From the NCBI GenBank assembly GCA_004802725.1, contig SGPM01000148.1:1-63230 (forward strand): DNA of 63,230 nucleotides. Direction: 5' to 3'. A program made the translations under genes and the position numbers. Under the pieces are notes generated by a model. The model had not been told where the DNA came from. It was given only the letters and a program-made list of their open reading frames with translations, and made no database searches. Of the stretch, positions 13,401 to 27,199 are shown piece by piece. The stretch comes from Antrodiella citrinella (lineage: Eukaryota > Basidiomycota > Agaricomycetes > Polyporales > Steccherinaceae). How positions within the stretch are numbered: the first letter of the stretch is position 1; each line of letters opens with the position of its first letter.

Positions 13401-15921
13401 TTCGCGATCTCGAGAGCGTTCGATACATACAAGGGGGATGCTGCATTCTGGTATTGGATCACCCTCATTCCGCAACTTTGCTTGTCGATATCGCAGCGAG
13501 AAGTGAAACAGGCACGCTACATTCTACTCAATCTCGCAAAGCTGTACCCCCAGGTATGTTTGCTGCATAATGTCGATTACTGATACTGAATATTCTTCCG
13601 CAGGCTCTGTTCTTCCATCTTCGGACGACGAAGGAGGACATGATGATTCTCAAGAGACAGGCTGCGAACATAGCTGCTCAGCAGGCCGCAAAAGCCAATC
13701 AGGGGATGACTTCTGACTCGATCAAGCGCGATCCAGACACAGCCATGCAAGACACGAGCAACTCAGAGGACGCCAACACCTCAGGTCAGAAACCCGCAAG
13801 TGCATCGGTGGGGTCGTCTGCAGAAGGCGTACAACCAATTCGCCAATCTTGGGATTATGTAGAAGAAGTCGTGCAGATCCTCAAGACCGCGTTCCCTCTT
13901 CTGATCATGAGCATGGAGACAATCGTGGAGCAGATCACGTCCCGTCTGAAGCCCCAAGTCGATGAAGATATATATCGCTTGATGTGCATGCTGCTGCAAG
14001 ATGCGCTCCAGGTTTGTCCAACAAAAACATGACATTTTCGCGCCACGATGATGATTCTTTTGTTAGACATATAATGCTCGGTCCACTGTACCCGACGACG
14101 ACGGCTCCACGCCTCAAACCACTCTTACCACTCTGGTTCGTTTGGCATCAAATTTGTCAGGCCAGCCTCGCGTACGTGCATTGCTCTTCCTCGGGTTTTC
14201 AATGCTGAGCGGTTGTATAGAAGGACTACGAGGAAGATTTTATCCACAATCGACCACAACAACTTTCGCAGTACATTCAAATCCTGCAGCGGTGGCGTGA
14301 CAAATACGAGAAGCTCATTGATCAAAGACCACGTTTGTCACCTCTTGACGTTCTGAGTCACTACCTCACCGACTTCCAATACTCGAAGTTTGATGAGATC
14401 GAGATTCCTGGCCAATATACCGAGGTACTGCACATCTTATGTTACTGCGGCCAGACACTGAATACTCCATTCAGGACAAGGACAGCAACCAGAATTTCAT
14501 TAGAATCGGGAAGTTTGAATCCAAATTTGAGAACTGCAGGACTCATGGGTATAGTTGGCGACGTCTAACCATTCATGGAAGCGATGGCTCGACGACATCG
14601 TTTGCTGTTCAACACCCATCTGGTCGTCATTGTCGCAGAGAAGAGCGAACAATGCAGTTGTTCCGGACTTTGAACGGGTGAGTGTATGATCCGCTGTATC
14701 AGCCGAGATGATTTACTCAAGCGACGCACGGTATAGCGCACTGACCCGCAAGAAAGAGAGTCGCAAGAGGAATCTCACATTCCATATACCGCCTGCCATT
14801 CCTTGCACGCCCAATCTTCGTTTGCTCCAGAATGACTCGTCATACGTGAACTTCGGTGACATCTTCGATCAGCATTGCGAAGAAACCGGAATTGCAAGGG
14901 AAGATCCTACCCTCGTGATTTCTGAAAAGACTAAGGTGGCTTTGCGCAATTTCAAGCAGACGATCGGAAGGGCGGTACGTATGCTGCATTATCCTTGATG
15001 TTACATGTCACCAATGAACAGCATACAGCCAAATAAGTCTGAGTATGTCAATCTGAGGAAGGAGTTGTTCGACGAGGTGCAGGCCAAGATCGCACCTCCC
15101 AATATTCTGACACGCGTAAGTCTCATCTCACGGTTCAACTCGTAAATGTCTAAAGGCTTTATATAGTACATGGTCAGGACGATGAAGGGACCCACCGAGC
15201 TGTGGCGCATGCGCAAACAAGTTGCCTTGCAGCTGGCTGCGTGTAGCTTCATGACGTATATCATATGCCTGTCCAGTCGCAATCCGTCGCGCTTCCATTT
15301 GTCGCGTACCACTGGCCAGATAGCTATGAGCGAGCTGCTTCCGGGCCTTTCGAATCAGGCTGCTGTCTTTGCCGCAAACGACTACGTACCATTCCGGTTC
15401 ACACCCAACATGCAGCACTTCTTGGGTCCTATTATGACGGAGGGTCTTCTTACTGCGGGCATTGTCGCGATTGCGCGGTCATTGACTGAACCGGAGGTAA
15501 GAACATCGTCATCGTATAGTGTATCACCCTCGACTCACCACGTATCTATCTGCCTTCGTAGTATGAGCTTGAGCAGCAGCTGTGTCTGTTTGCCAGGGAC
15601 GAGTATATGACGTGGCTGCATGGACGTGGCAAAGCGTGGACCTTTGACGTTTCCTTCCGAAAGAATGTTGCCACAATCATCGAAGGTGTGGTGAAAAAGG
15701 CGGAGACACTAGCATGTAAAGTAGAACGCGAGCAGGTACGCCTCCCCTTTCTCTTCTCGTGGCTCGAACAGAATGCTGACTACAACTTAAAGGCAATTGC
15801 GGCCGGAATGAACAACCCGAACCAGACTCCGGTGCACCAGACGGTGACGGCGTTAGTCAACAATGCGTGTAATCCTTTGAATCTCGCAAGGATGGGAGAG
15901 ATATTCCAAGCATGGTTCTGA
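4462..15921 (+). CDS. tra1: TRA1/TRRAP: PIKK-family pseudokinase scaffold of SAGA and NuA4
   Basis: This giant gene has 17 predicted exons and encodes roughly 3,530 residues, normal for Tra1. Tra1 is the activator-binding scaffold shared by the SAGA and NuA4 histone acetyltransferases. The N-terminal exon (4462-4537) begins [16 protein letters not shown]. Long HEAT/TPR repeats follow, including a single exon of about 5 kb (8567-13554). A FAT-like region and a PI3K-like domain come next ([42 protein letters not shown]). A short FATC tail ends [16 protein letters not shown] at 15921. The catalytic HxD and DFG motifs of active PIKKs are absent: the corresponding stretch reads [17 protein letters not shown], as in other Tra1 proteins. 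The last introns lie near 14012, 14172, 14427, 14679, 14975, 15116, 15496 and 15736. A further in-frame 54-nt candidate intron lies at 10563-10616. Confidence 0.95.
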
Positions 15922-16073
15922 TTGTTGGTGCTGTACCGGACTTTGTTCCTACCCTGTTATGTTTGCATGTATGTTTGGAGCGCATTTCTTGTATTACCAC
16001 CAGTAGATCTCCATGAATCCAGAATATCATTATCATCTCGTACGTCATGAACAGTATCCAGTCAGCCCAAAAT

Positions 16074-18485
16074 TCAACCACGATGGAACCCTTCGGTCTG
16101 CCTAAAGGTGTTAATGTGCACTTCGCTTTCCAACATCATCTAATCTTGTATGATCAGCGAACCATAATCTTTCACAAGGGAACGAGCGCACCTCTTCAGC
16201 CATGTTGTAAATCTCAGAGCCCGGTCGGTTGTACATCATGGCATTGGCGAACATCAAGTACACATCCCTCTGGAACTCCAGCGAATTCGAGATGACGCCG
16301 TCCTTCACCCTTGCTTTGATCGTCTTGAGGTCCATTGGCCGTTTGACGATATCATGATAATCCGGAGCTTCTGTCTTCTTGATCGGATTGTGGAAGATAT
16401 TGCCGTAGCGGTGTTGTGAAATGGTGCTGTGTAGCATTCCAATGACATTTTGAAAACGTTTGGAGACGGCCGGGGTCTCGATCGGTACTTGGCTTTTACG
16501 CCGTGACCTAGTGTTGGGACCTGCGTGTGTACGAGATAAAGGATGGGAGGCGACGCTTGAGCTTGATGGCGTACCGGGATCGTCTTCTGCCATGGGTTCG
16601 GATTCTTCTCGTGGTCGTTTTCGTTCACGCTGTCCATCAGATCCTGCGTCGGAAAGCTTGCGTTTGCCTGGTAAAGTGGTAAGATCGTTCAAAGCTCAAA
16701 CACCCACCAATAGCAGCGACCACTTACCCTCTGATCGACTTTCTGGAAGCTTCGCGGCTTCCTCTTCCTCTGCCTGCTCTGGCTCTGCTTCAGCCTCCAC
16801 TTCTACTTCCACTTCCACCGTCTCTGTTACCTCCTCTGATGGTGGTGGCACCAACGAATCATCCACCGTCTCGAGCTCTACACTCAGCTCAGGTTCAGAC
16901 TTGCTATCCTCGGGTGCCGCATCCTCAACCTCGATGTGTACGGTTTCATCTTCGGCGACCGGTTCAGGTTCTACCTCAATCGTCGGTTCAGGGTGTTCGA
17001 CGACATCTACCTCTATTTCTTCTTCAATAGCTTCGTCAACGACCTCGGCAACTTCAGAGGGTTCCATGGTGACATCTTCGGTGTCAGGTTCGAGATTCTC
17101 GTCGTCAGTGGTTTGCGGTGGCGGCGTGACAGGTATAGGCTCTTCCGTTTCCTCTGTCTCGGCTGTCATAGGAGGTTCTGCTACTGCTTCTTCGATCGGC
17201 TCATCGACAGGTGCAGGCGAGGGTTCTGCGGGTACCGAAGAGGGAATCTCAGTGTCCTCCGGAGGAGTGTGTATGATTTCCTCTTCTTCATCAACATCCG
17301 GTACCACCGCACCTTCCACAGCGGCCTCGTCCGTTTCGACTTCCATTGGAGCCTGTTGCTCAGATATTAGCGAGAACGTAAAGAGGACAGTGTGCGCCTC
17401 ACAATTTCCTCTGGTTCCTCAATCGGGCTGGACTCATAATCGAGGAGCTTCGACTGCGGTTTAGAATCAGTCTCTTCGGTAACTACTTCGACCGCTACTT
17501 CAATCTGGGAGGAGACGTGAGAGGGTGTCAGGTGGAAGAATATAAGTCAATCACCTCTTCTTCCGGTTTCTGCGCCTCCTCGGCTGGAGGAGTCTCCTCC
17601 ACTACCTCATCGGGTTCTTCGGGGTGCACATACGCTGGCTCCTGGAGGACAAATCTGTGAGAATGCAATGCGTCTTGCCGGAGTATCTTACCTCGGTTGG
17701 AGGTTCCGCCGCAACCAGCTGCGCCTCGACTGCTTCCTCGTGCGCCGCTTCATGTTCTTCCCCGACAGTTTCCTGGTGTGCCTCTTCATGTGCATCCGCA
17801 GGTGGTTCTTCAGGCAGCGGTTTGAGTCCAAGATCATGCATAATGCGGTCGTCCCATTTCCCGGCACGAATATCGTCAAGTTCAGAAACGAGTGTCCTTC
17901 AGACCCACACATAAGTTTCAGCTGAACATAATGAGTATGCTGAAGAACATGACATACTTGAATTTTTCCTCTTCAGCTGCAATGGAAGTCTTCAACTCAA
18001 TAATCCGCGCGCTATAGTGGCCTGTGGCGAGTATTTTATGTCCTCCTGCTACCGACGCGTTCAGTATAGGGATGTGGTATGGCCGCTCGATGGCGCAACT
18101 CACAATGTCGCTTTTCGTCACCGTTCATGCTACGGGATGCCTTCCGTCAGTCGGTGCCACACTGAGAGAAGGTTGACCTTACAGCTGAAGTCCGGACATC
18201 TGGATCAGAGCGTTGTAGATGGAGAGACATGACTAGAGGACATCATTAGTACCGGTTTGGAGTTTAGCGAACAAAGGGTAGAAGAGACGTGCTGACTTGC
18301 GCCGTATAGAAATTTCTGGGACGGTCACGGTCTAGCAAGGGATGTGTTGACAGTGTCGTTGCGATTTGCGGCCATGCATCTGGGGTGGAGCCATATTCAT
18401 AGACGGCCTGCGAGAACAAGAGACGTTCAAGATTGGAAAGGTCTTCGACATTGAAATGAATAATCTTTTGTGAAGACCTAGACAT
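16074..18485 (-). CDS. bdc1: BRD8/Bdc1-type bromodomain protein, probable NuA4 subunit
   Basis: Ten predicted exons. The N terminus (MSRSSQKIIHFNVEDLSNLE, then PDAWPQIATTLSTHPLLDRDR) resembles the SANT-like start of BRD8. A Glu-rich helical region (AAEEEKFK, then LDDIRAGKWDDRIM) and a very acidic, repetitive middle follow. A nuclear-localisation-like stretch (GKRKLSDAGSDGQRERKRPR) precedes a C-terminal bromodomain. Bromodomain landmarks are NIFHNPIKK, YHDIVKRPMDLKTIK, FQRDVYLMFANAMMYN (the acetyl-lysine-binding Asn is MYN) and IYNMAEE. The order matches human BRD8 and fission yeast Bdc1, both NuA4/TIP60 subunits. The last exon, after an intron at about 16188-16139, ends in HRG plus a stop at 16074. 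The gene is convergent with TRA1, another NuA4 subunit, with only about 150 bases between the stops. Confidence 0.85.
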
Positions 18486-18674
18486 GGCTATGCAGGACAG
18501 ACAACAACATAACAGGCTATCGCAGCCACAGTGCAGGAGCGGACGTTGGTCAGTCACGGTAACACAGTCGCGCGCTCTCGCCCCACGTCACGACATCGTC
18601 ACGATCACGCTGTGACACCTTACCCCGTCCGAACGCGTGTTGCCCCCGCTCTCCAGGCTTGCCTTTCAACCATC
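18486..18674. promoter_or_regulatory. Short divergent promoter, bdc1 / pep4
   Basis: Only 189 bases separate the two divergent start codons, so both promoters must share or overlap this segment. It is GC-rich with repeated cgtcac/gtcacg words and no obvious TATA box. Confidence 0.4.
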
Positions 18675-20236
<1,562 letters not shown>

Positions 20237-20479
20237 ACAGTCTATCTACATGTTTAGCTTTCTAGTCGTTTTGTCCCGTGTGATACGTCATGATGTACTA
20301 TAACCTCGGTTCGGACGGCTTTCTTGATAATGTTCAGACGCAAGATCTCTTTCTTTGGTGCTCATCTCAGGTGTCTCAGAGCCTCGTGTGTAATGAATTC
20401 GCAGATCGCCGGCCCTTAGCAGGAAACTGTGGCCACTTACCAGTGCCACTAGACCCATCACTTTCAGTTCAGACTATAC

Positions 20480-22774
20480 ATGCCAGATAATCCTTTCCCT
20501 GAGATACTTACATCGCAGGATATCTTCACGCTCATGAACGTCCCAGGCATGGACACGACCTTCGCCTCCTTCTCCAGTTTAGCGGGAAGCAGGGGCGGTT
20601 CTGTATCCGTTACTGCATCTCAATGGAAGAGACGACTTCAGGCCACTGCGTTGAGCCGACCATTTGATAGAATTCAAGCCCTAGGTAAACTTGACGGAGA
20701 GACAGGACACACTGGGTATGTGCAACGTCTTGCGTCCCGACTATTATCTCTGACACAGTACCGTGACATCAGATGTGTGAACGCCCTAAGCTGGGCAATG
20801 GATGGGGAGGTTCTACTGAGCAGCGGCGACGACACAACGTGTGTACAACAACTCGACAACCACAATATCGAACTTTCGTACTCATGCTAGTCGCAGCGTC
20901 CGGATGTGGCGCATGGACACGTCTCAAAATGAGGATTGTCCATGGGCTTGCACGACGGTCATACACACAGGTCATCGTTCGAACATATTCAATGCACAAA
21001 TGCTCCCTGGTTCATCACGGATGTTCGTCTATTTCTTCTCTGTTGAGCCGGTTTCTCTTGGGGTTCTCATCACGACGGTCAATCGTCTAGAGCTACTGTT
21101 GCAAGAGACAAGCAAGTCAGGGTCTCAGATGTTGGCTACCTCTCAAAACAGGTCGACTTCAATTCCGAAACGGTGTATACTACAGCCCAGGCGAATGTCA
21201 GGATCATACGGTGTCATCGTCGGGCGGTGAAAAGGGTCACGATGGAGGACAGTCCAGACTTGTTCTTGACTGTATCGGAGGTATGCGTTCTAGGCCACTC
21301 ACCTTTCAGTCGGGAAACTGATGTTCAGTGTGTGAGCAGGATGGTTCAGTTCGCCAACATGATCTTAGGGTTCCCCATGATTGCCGGACCCAAGACTGCC
21401 CTGCACCCCTTGTGCAACTCGAACATCCACTTTCCACTCTGGCACTCTCACCGCTTAGTCCGTATCAATTCGTCGTCGCTGGTGAATCACAGTATGTGCG
21501 CGTCCAAACTCTCTACGTACCGCATCAGACATTAATCCGAAAGCCGGACAGGGTTACTTGTTTGATCGTCGGCATACGGGTCGACGAATACAGTCCGAGT
21601 GGGGCGTACCTTTGGATAAAGACAGTGTGACAACTTGTGTGAGGCGTTTTGGGAGGAAGGCTTGGGGATCAGGTGAAACTACAGGCTTTGAGCACGTCAC
21701 AGGAGCGAGAATGGCGTCGGGGAATGGTCATGAAGTGAGTCCGTCCTACGTGAATCGGTGAAGTAACAATTCAATGGTTTTAACAGGTTCTGCTGTGTAC
21801 GTATCTGACTTGACATGTGTCAGGAGCAACTTGATCAACCTTTCGTTCACAGCGTACAGCTCTGACGCGATTCATCTATTCTCAACGCTGGACACACCAA
21901 CCGAGGCGACTGAATCAAGCGACAACGCTGTCCTTCCTTTCAAACAAACTGTTCAGCATACTTCAAGCAGTTCGAGCCAAAGCAGTCATCAAGATCGTGC
22001 AGTCTCTGGTGCGGCATTTCGAAGAGCTGTGTTGGACCAGGTGGACGCGATGATGGAAGAAGATATCCAGCAATTCATGACGGGACCTATGATTGATCAA
22101 GACGGAGTTTCGTCTCCCAATGAAGCGGCACACGACGACGACGACATTTCTGACCCCAACGAAGACATTATTGAAGAAGAAGAAGAGGAGGAGGATCAGG
22201 ATCCATACTCCACGACACCCGTCATCCTCCCACGACGCCACTTCAAAGGGCACTGTAATGTCGAGACAGTCAAAGACGGTAGGTACATCTATCGATTCCA
22301 TTTCTCGGAGCTAATCTTACCCGCGCTTTAGTAAATTTCCTTGGCCCTTACGATGAATACGTGGTGTCAGGTTCTGACGACGGAAACTGGTTCATCTGGG
22401 ACAAGAGCACCGGGAAGCTGCGTGACATCTTGGAGGGCGACGGAAATGTCGTCAATGTCGTTGAAGGGCATCCGCACTTGCCACTAGTCGCTGTCAGCGG
22501 AATCGATACCACAGTCAAGGTGAGTCGTGATCATACTTCGTCTTGCTGAAACACGAATCTCATTGGTTTTTGGAAGCTGTTTGGTCCTTCACTGGGTCCC
22601 AGTAGATTTTCTCGTCTGGGGAACACTACTTCGATCACTTCTCGCAACGCCGATGCATCATCCCAAAGGATTGAGCTCGCATCCTTGGCGACATACGCCC
22701 GTATGGTTCGACTGATTGGGGCAGCCAACGCCGGAGACCATGACGACGAAGAGCAGCCTTGCACCACACAATAA
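20480..22774 (+). CDS. DCAF-type WD40 protein (DCAF6/DCAF8-like CUL4 adaptor)
   Basis: Multi-exon WD40 protein. Recognisable pieces after splicing: HTGCVNALSWAMDGEVLLSS, VRMWRMDTSQNED, HTGHRSNIFNAQMLPGSS, IATVARDKQVRVSDVG, then QDGSVRQHDLR. Next come GESQYGYLFDRRHTGR, VLLSYSSDAIHLFSTLDTP, an acidic insert, YVVSGSDDGNWFIWDKSTG and HPHLPLVAVSGIDTTVKLF. This order and wording are typical of DCAF8/DCAF6/WDTC1-like substrate receptors of CUL4-DDB1 ubiquitin ligases; the HDLR and FDRR motifs are the WDxR-like signature. In-frame ATGs at 20480, 20534 and 20549 are all possible starts. Introns lie at about 20715, 20841, 21029, 21282, 21495, 21735, 21798, 22279 and 22520. The acidic loop between the last repeats (DDDDISDPNEDIIEEEEEEE) is an insertion. 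Target proteins are unknown. Confidence 0.85.
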
Positions 22775-23600
22775 CATCAGTTTGACTGTTCAAGTGTGAA
22801 GTATACCGGAATATCTAATTAGTGTAGCTATGTAGTTGTATCCTCTTTTTTGCGATGAGCGTTGTCCTTCTTGTATCACTGGATCCTGTAACCACTTGGA
22901 ACGTTGCACGTTGACTCTTGGGGCGCCTCGGGCTGGAAATTGATGCTCTTGAAGCACCCTCTCAGGCTCCCAAAGGCCTTAGACCCCTGCCAGAGCAAGT
23001 CACCACACCTCCCGTGTGTAGATTCGGTATTCTCGTCGTCCCAAATGCGTAGAGTAACGACGGGATGGGTGGATCGAGCGGAAATGCCTGTTCGTTCATC
23101 GGCTGGTCCTTTTATGCTGGATCAGCAGCGCTACTTCTAGAGAGCCTCTGTCTCTGATCATTTCCACTGACTGTGTGCGGCCATCCCTCCGTGCTGTGGA
23201 TGCTTACAGGTTATTCACTGGCTAATGGTCGCAGCAAGTTAATCCTGCAACCATCTCAATAACACAGCTTCCTGTCTTTGGCTGCCAAGACGTCTCTCGG
23301 ATTCTTATATGTAAGTGAAGGATTCCGTGCTCGACTCCGAGCGACCTCCGCTATTGCCACTGACAACCTTTGGACTCCCTTCTGGCCGGACATCCTTCCA
23401 TCAAGACCTACGTCGTTGATTCGTCGGACATTGAGTGAAATAAGCGGATCGAGTCTGTCGTGCTCAGCGACGAAGCGTCATTTGGGTCGTGGGGGCAAAC
23501 CTTGCACTTTTCACCGCGCAAACACGTAACGCCAGCGTTCTCCTCCGCACATCTGCTCATCAACCACACCAACCTCTCTCTGGCATTCCGACGACGTTCA
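22775..23600. other. 826-base region without a confident gene
   Basis: It lies between the WD40 gene stop and the kinase start, both on plus, and should hold a terminator and the kinase promoter. On the minus strand an 81-codon frame without stop (22876-23121) reads like protein (THPVVTLRIWDDENTES, then GRCGDLLWQGSKAFGSLRGC) but has no good start or upstream exon. I list it only as a finding. No repeats or tRNA were seen. Confidence 0.4.
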
Positions 23601-26600
23601 ATGCAGCATTCTCAAGCTCGCGCGAAACGACAGCATGGTATTCTGTCTGATGATGAGGTTGGTACCGTCTTGCTTGCAGTCTCACAGGCTGTCGACCTAT
23701 CTGTTGCCCTTCATGACCCTTGACTCACATTTCCCACTTTTAGGATAACTATAGGGCTTCACCTTCCAAATCTTCTTACAACATGCGCTATGAGGGCTCT
23801 TCCCATGACCGGTATCGAGATGTGGATAAACGGAGGCTTTCTGGAGACCGTTATGATGACTTTTCGCCGCCTAAGGATAGGTATAGGCGGGGCAGAGACG
23901 ACGTTGATCACCGTGCAGATGCTGATGCATGGACACCACAATTCGAAGCTCGTATGCCTATAGGCAATAATGCTCGAGCAGAGGTCTATGGAGATGGGCT
24001 GGGGCCCACTGGGAAACTGGGATGGACTCCACCTGCTAGGAATGATGACAGGGACACTGACTTCAGCAGGTGGTCACCCAAAGACAACAAGGTGCGCCTC
24101 GGTGGCGACAAGAATCGCAATCGGTGGGATATGGGAGAGAAGCAGAAAGAGTGGAGACATGACGGGAAGGATAATAGTGTTCGGGAATTCCAGCGGGACA
24201 ACGGTTGGGAATCAAGACGACGTGCCACTGTGGACGACGTTCCTCGACGCCCATTCGACATTCCTCAGGCCAGCACCAGTAACATCAATGGCCGGGGTGA
24301 GTCTTCTGACCGTTCATGGGAACCTGCTCCGGGTTGGCGACAGAACAACATGGGTACCAACATGAACAACAACAACAACAACAACAACAACGGCAATACT
24401 ACTAACAACAATCGTCCCGGGGAGCAGCAGCAAGGTCAGCGCAAGAACCGCCACAAAAACAAGAAGAAGAATCGACAAAAACAGAACGACCATAACCATA
24501 ACGGCAGCAACGCAACGGGGAGTAACGCTGTTAACGTGAAGAACCAGCGGGAACAGGACCGTGGTTGGCGCCAGGATGATACCCACCTAAACAAGTGAGT
24601 CCAGTACCTTGAATCCTTGGCCATCGCTCATGTGTACTTTAGCTGGCAACGCCGCGATGTTCCGTTCGGTAGGGACATTGGCACAGATCCCGTTATTGAT
24701 AGCCAGATGCAGATGAGAGGTCGAGTGCCGAATCAAAACCAACGATTCCGTTCCCCACGATCCAGGTCTCGCACTCCGGAGTCTTACTATTCTCGTCGAT
24801 CCTCTCCTGGACATTCTCCATCTCCGGAATCGCCCAGGCGACGCCACAGACCTGCCAGTCCGTACGGTCCGAGTCCTTCAGACCGGTATGAGGCGCGAGG
24901 TCGACGCCGGCACGATCGATATTCCCGTTCCCCTTCTTATTCCTCAAGGCGATCCCCGAGTCCGAGACGCAGTCCTGTGCGTGGTGGTCGTAGCCCAGAT
25001 GATCGTGGCCGGCCTCGCAGAAGGAGTTTGTCATCTGCTAGCAGCATGAGCAGAAGCAAGAGTCGCAGCCGTTCTCCGAGTCCCCATGAACGTGCTACTC
25101 GACCTGTCCACAGACTTCCTGTGGCGACATCCCTGAATGACGTGCGAGTCGGCACCCCCAAGACTGCTAATGCGCTTCCACCGCGTCCTCATGGACGCAA
25201 TGGGAAAGATACCAACGGCAAACGGAACGTGAGTTTTATGCTAATTTGCATCTTGAGGCGCAGTTTCTAACTTCTGAGCCATCGCGGTTTCGCAGAAGCG
25301 TAAGCAGAAGGACAATCAATTCGAGGCAGCTGAAATGCCACCACCTGCACTTCCGGCCTCTTCATCGACAGCAAGCGCTGTTCTTCCCGCCTCTTCACCG
25401 CGCGGGATATCCCCTGAAACCGCAAGGAGTGGCGTGCGCAAGAATGCTGGGTTCAAACCAATTGGGCAGCAGAGCTCGGCTGTCAAGCGGTTCTTCCCTG
25501 GGGACGAAGACGATGACGACGATCGGATCAAGACGTCCACATCTATCACACAAAGTCTCAGTCCTGCTACCTCTTCAAAGTCTGTTTTCGTGCTGTCAAC
25601 TCAGGCGGTGCATCCTCCCACATTCGAGGAAGACGCGGCCGAGCGACGTCGTGCCGAACCACGATCACCGCCTCATATAAATCGCGTCGACGCATTATCT
25701 CTGCCTTACTCTCGCAGTCCTGATCAGCGACCTCACCCACTCGCTCGAGATGAGTTCCGGCCTCCTGCGTGCGATGACGACAGATCCAGGGCGCAGCCTG
25801 CGATGCCTTTGCATTATGATCCGTCAGTTGCCACTCCCTCTAACACAAGACCATCTTCGCCGCGAGGTTCCCGGGACGAATTATATGAGATCGTCAGTCA
25901 AGTTGGTGAGGGCACCTTTGGCAAGGTGTACAAAGCACGCAACACAAGCAACAATCAGTTTGTCGCGCTCAAGCGTATTCGTATGGAGGCAGAACGAGAT
26001 GGTTTCCCTGTTACGGCCATGCGAGAAATCAAGCTTCTCCAGTCCTTGCGACAAGATAATGTTGTGCGTCTGTATGAGATGATGGTTGCAGGCAGTGCGT
26101 TTTACGCTAGTTTTCTGTGTGCCGATCCCACTGATTATTTTGACATCCAGCTAATGTCTATATGGTGTTTGAGTATATGGATCACGATCTCACCGGCATC
26201 TTATCCCAAAACCAGTTCTCGTTCACTGATGCTCATCTCAAGTCGCTGTGTCGTCAGATGCTAGCCGGACTGGCGTATCTTCATCACAAAGGTGTAATCC
26301 ATCGGGATATCAAAGGGTCCAATATCCTCATCAACAATCGTGGAGAATTAAAGTTGGGTGACTTCGGGTTGGCTCGATTCTACCAAAAGCGCCGTAGGAG
26401 TGATTATACGAACCGTGTTATCACTCTTTGGTACCGTCCTCCTGAGCTGTTGTTTGGTACAACAGTGTATGGTCCCGAAGTCGATATGTGGAGTGCCGGG
26501 TATGTTGTATGCGACCAGTCAAATCCTCCCAGACGCTGATGTATGTAATGCAGATGTATCATGCTCGAACTTTTCACGAAGAAGCCGGTGTTTCAAGGCA

Positions 26601-27086
26601 ACGATGAGATTCACCAGCTGGACGTTGTTTACAGAATCCTCGGGACTCCGACACTTGAACGATGGCCCGCCGTGTCCACGCTCCCTTGGTACGAGTTAGT
26701 CAAGCCCAAAGAGGTGATCCCGAATCATTTCAGAGAGCTGTTCCAGAAGTTAGTCGCGTTGCATTTTCGTGGTTACACTCTTATTAACCACAATACACCA
26801 GATGGCTCTCTCCAGCTGGTCTTGATCTAGCTGAGAGACTCCTTGCGTACGATCCGGAACAACGTGCGACTGCGACTCAGGCTTTGGATGCACCTTACTT
26901 CAACCAAGAGGCACCACCGCCTGAGTATCCTACAGGGTATGTCTGCATCCTTATTGCTCTATAGCGCCAGTTGATTTATCCTTTCGTAGCTTGGCAACGC
27001 TGGAAGGTGAATGGCATGAACTTGAGACCAAACGAGAACGGGCCAAGAAACGTCGAAAGACCGAGGGATCTGGACCGACACAGTGA
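23601..27086 (+). CDS. ctk1: CTDK-I / CDK12-type RNA polymerase II CTD kinase
   Basis: The C-terminal half is a CDK: the glycine loop VSQVGEGTFGKVYKA, VALKRI with the ATP-binding Lys, the cyclin helix PVTAMRE, HRDIKGSNILI, DFGLARF, and the activation segment YTNRVITLWYRPPELLFG with the T-loop Thr. These are the marks of Ctk1/Lsk1/CDK12, which phosphorylate Ser2 of the Pol II CTD. The long N-terminal half is disordered: Arg/Asp-rich, then (Asn)9 and a basic KNKKKNRQKQ patch, then an RS domain (RSPRSRSRTPESYYSRRSS and more). Eight exons or so; the first (23601-23657, MQHSQARAKRQHGILSDDE) is joined through a weak GTTGGT donor, so the start is tentative, with ATG 23783 as the fallback. The C-terminal tail ends in basic KRERAKKRRKTEG. 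The gene is convergent with csn4. Confidence 0.9.
24365..24391 (+). repeat. (AAC)9 microsatellite coding poly-Asn in ctk1
   Basis: Nine perfect AAC triplets encode nine asparagines in the disordered N-terminal half of the CTD kinase. Triplet repeats like this usually vary in length between strains. Confidence 0.9.
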
Positions 27087-27199
27087 CTGACAACAGGTAT
27101 CTATCGTTATACATCATCACGACACGCAATGTAATATTGTACACATGCTTTCGACTATTTTTCCATATTGCTGTCATCCGGACTACTTTACAATGCTAC

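Noticed and set aside
16460..17464. Plus-strand Ser-rich frame of 334 codons
   Set aside because: Antisense of the acidic part of the BRD8/Bdc1 protein; the minus strand has proper introns and a bromodomain.
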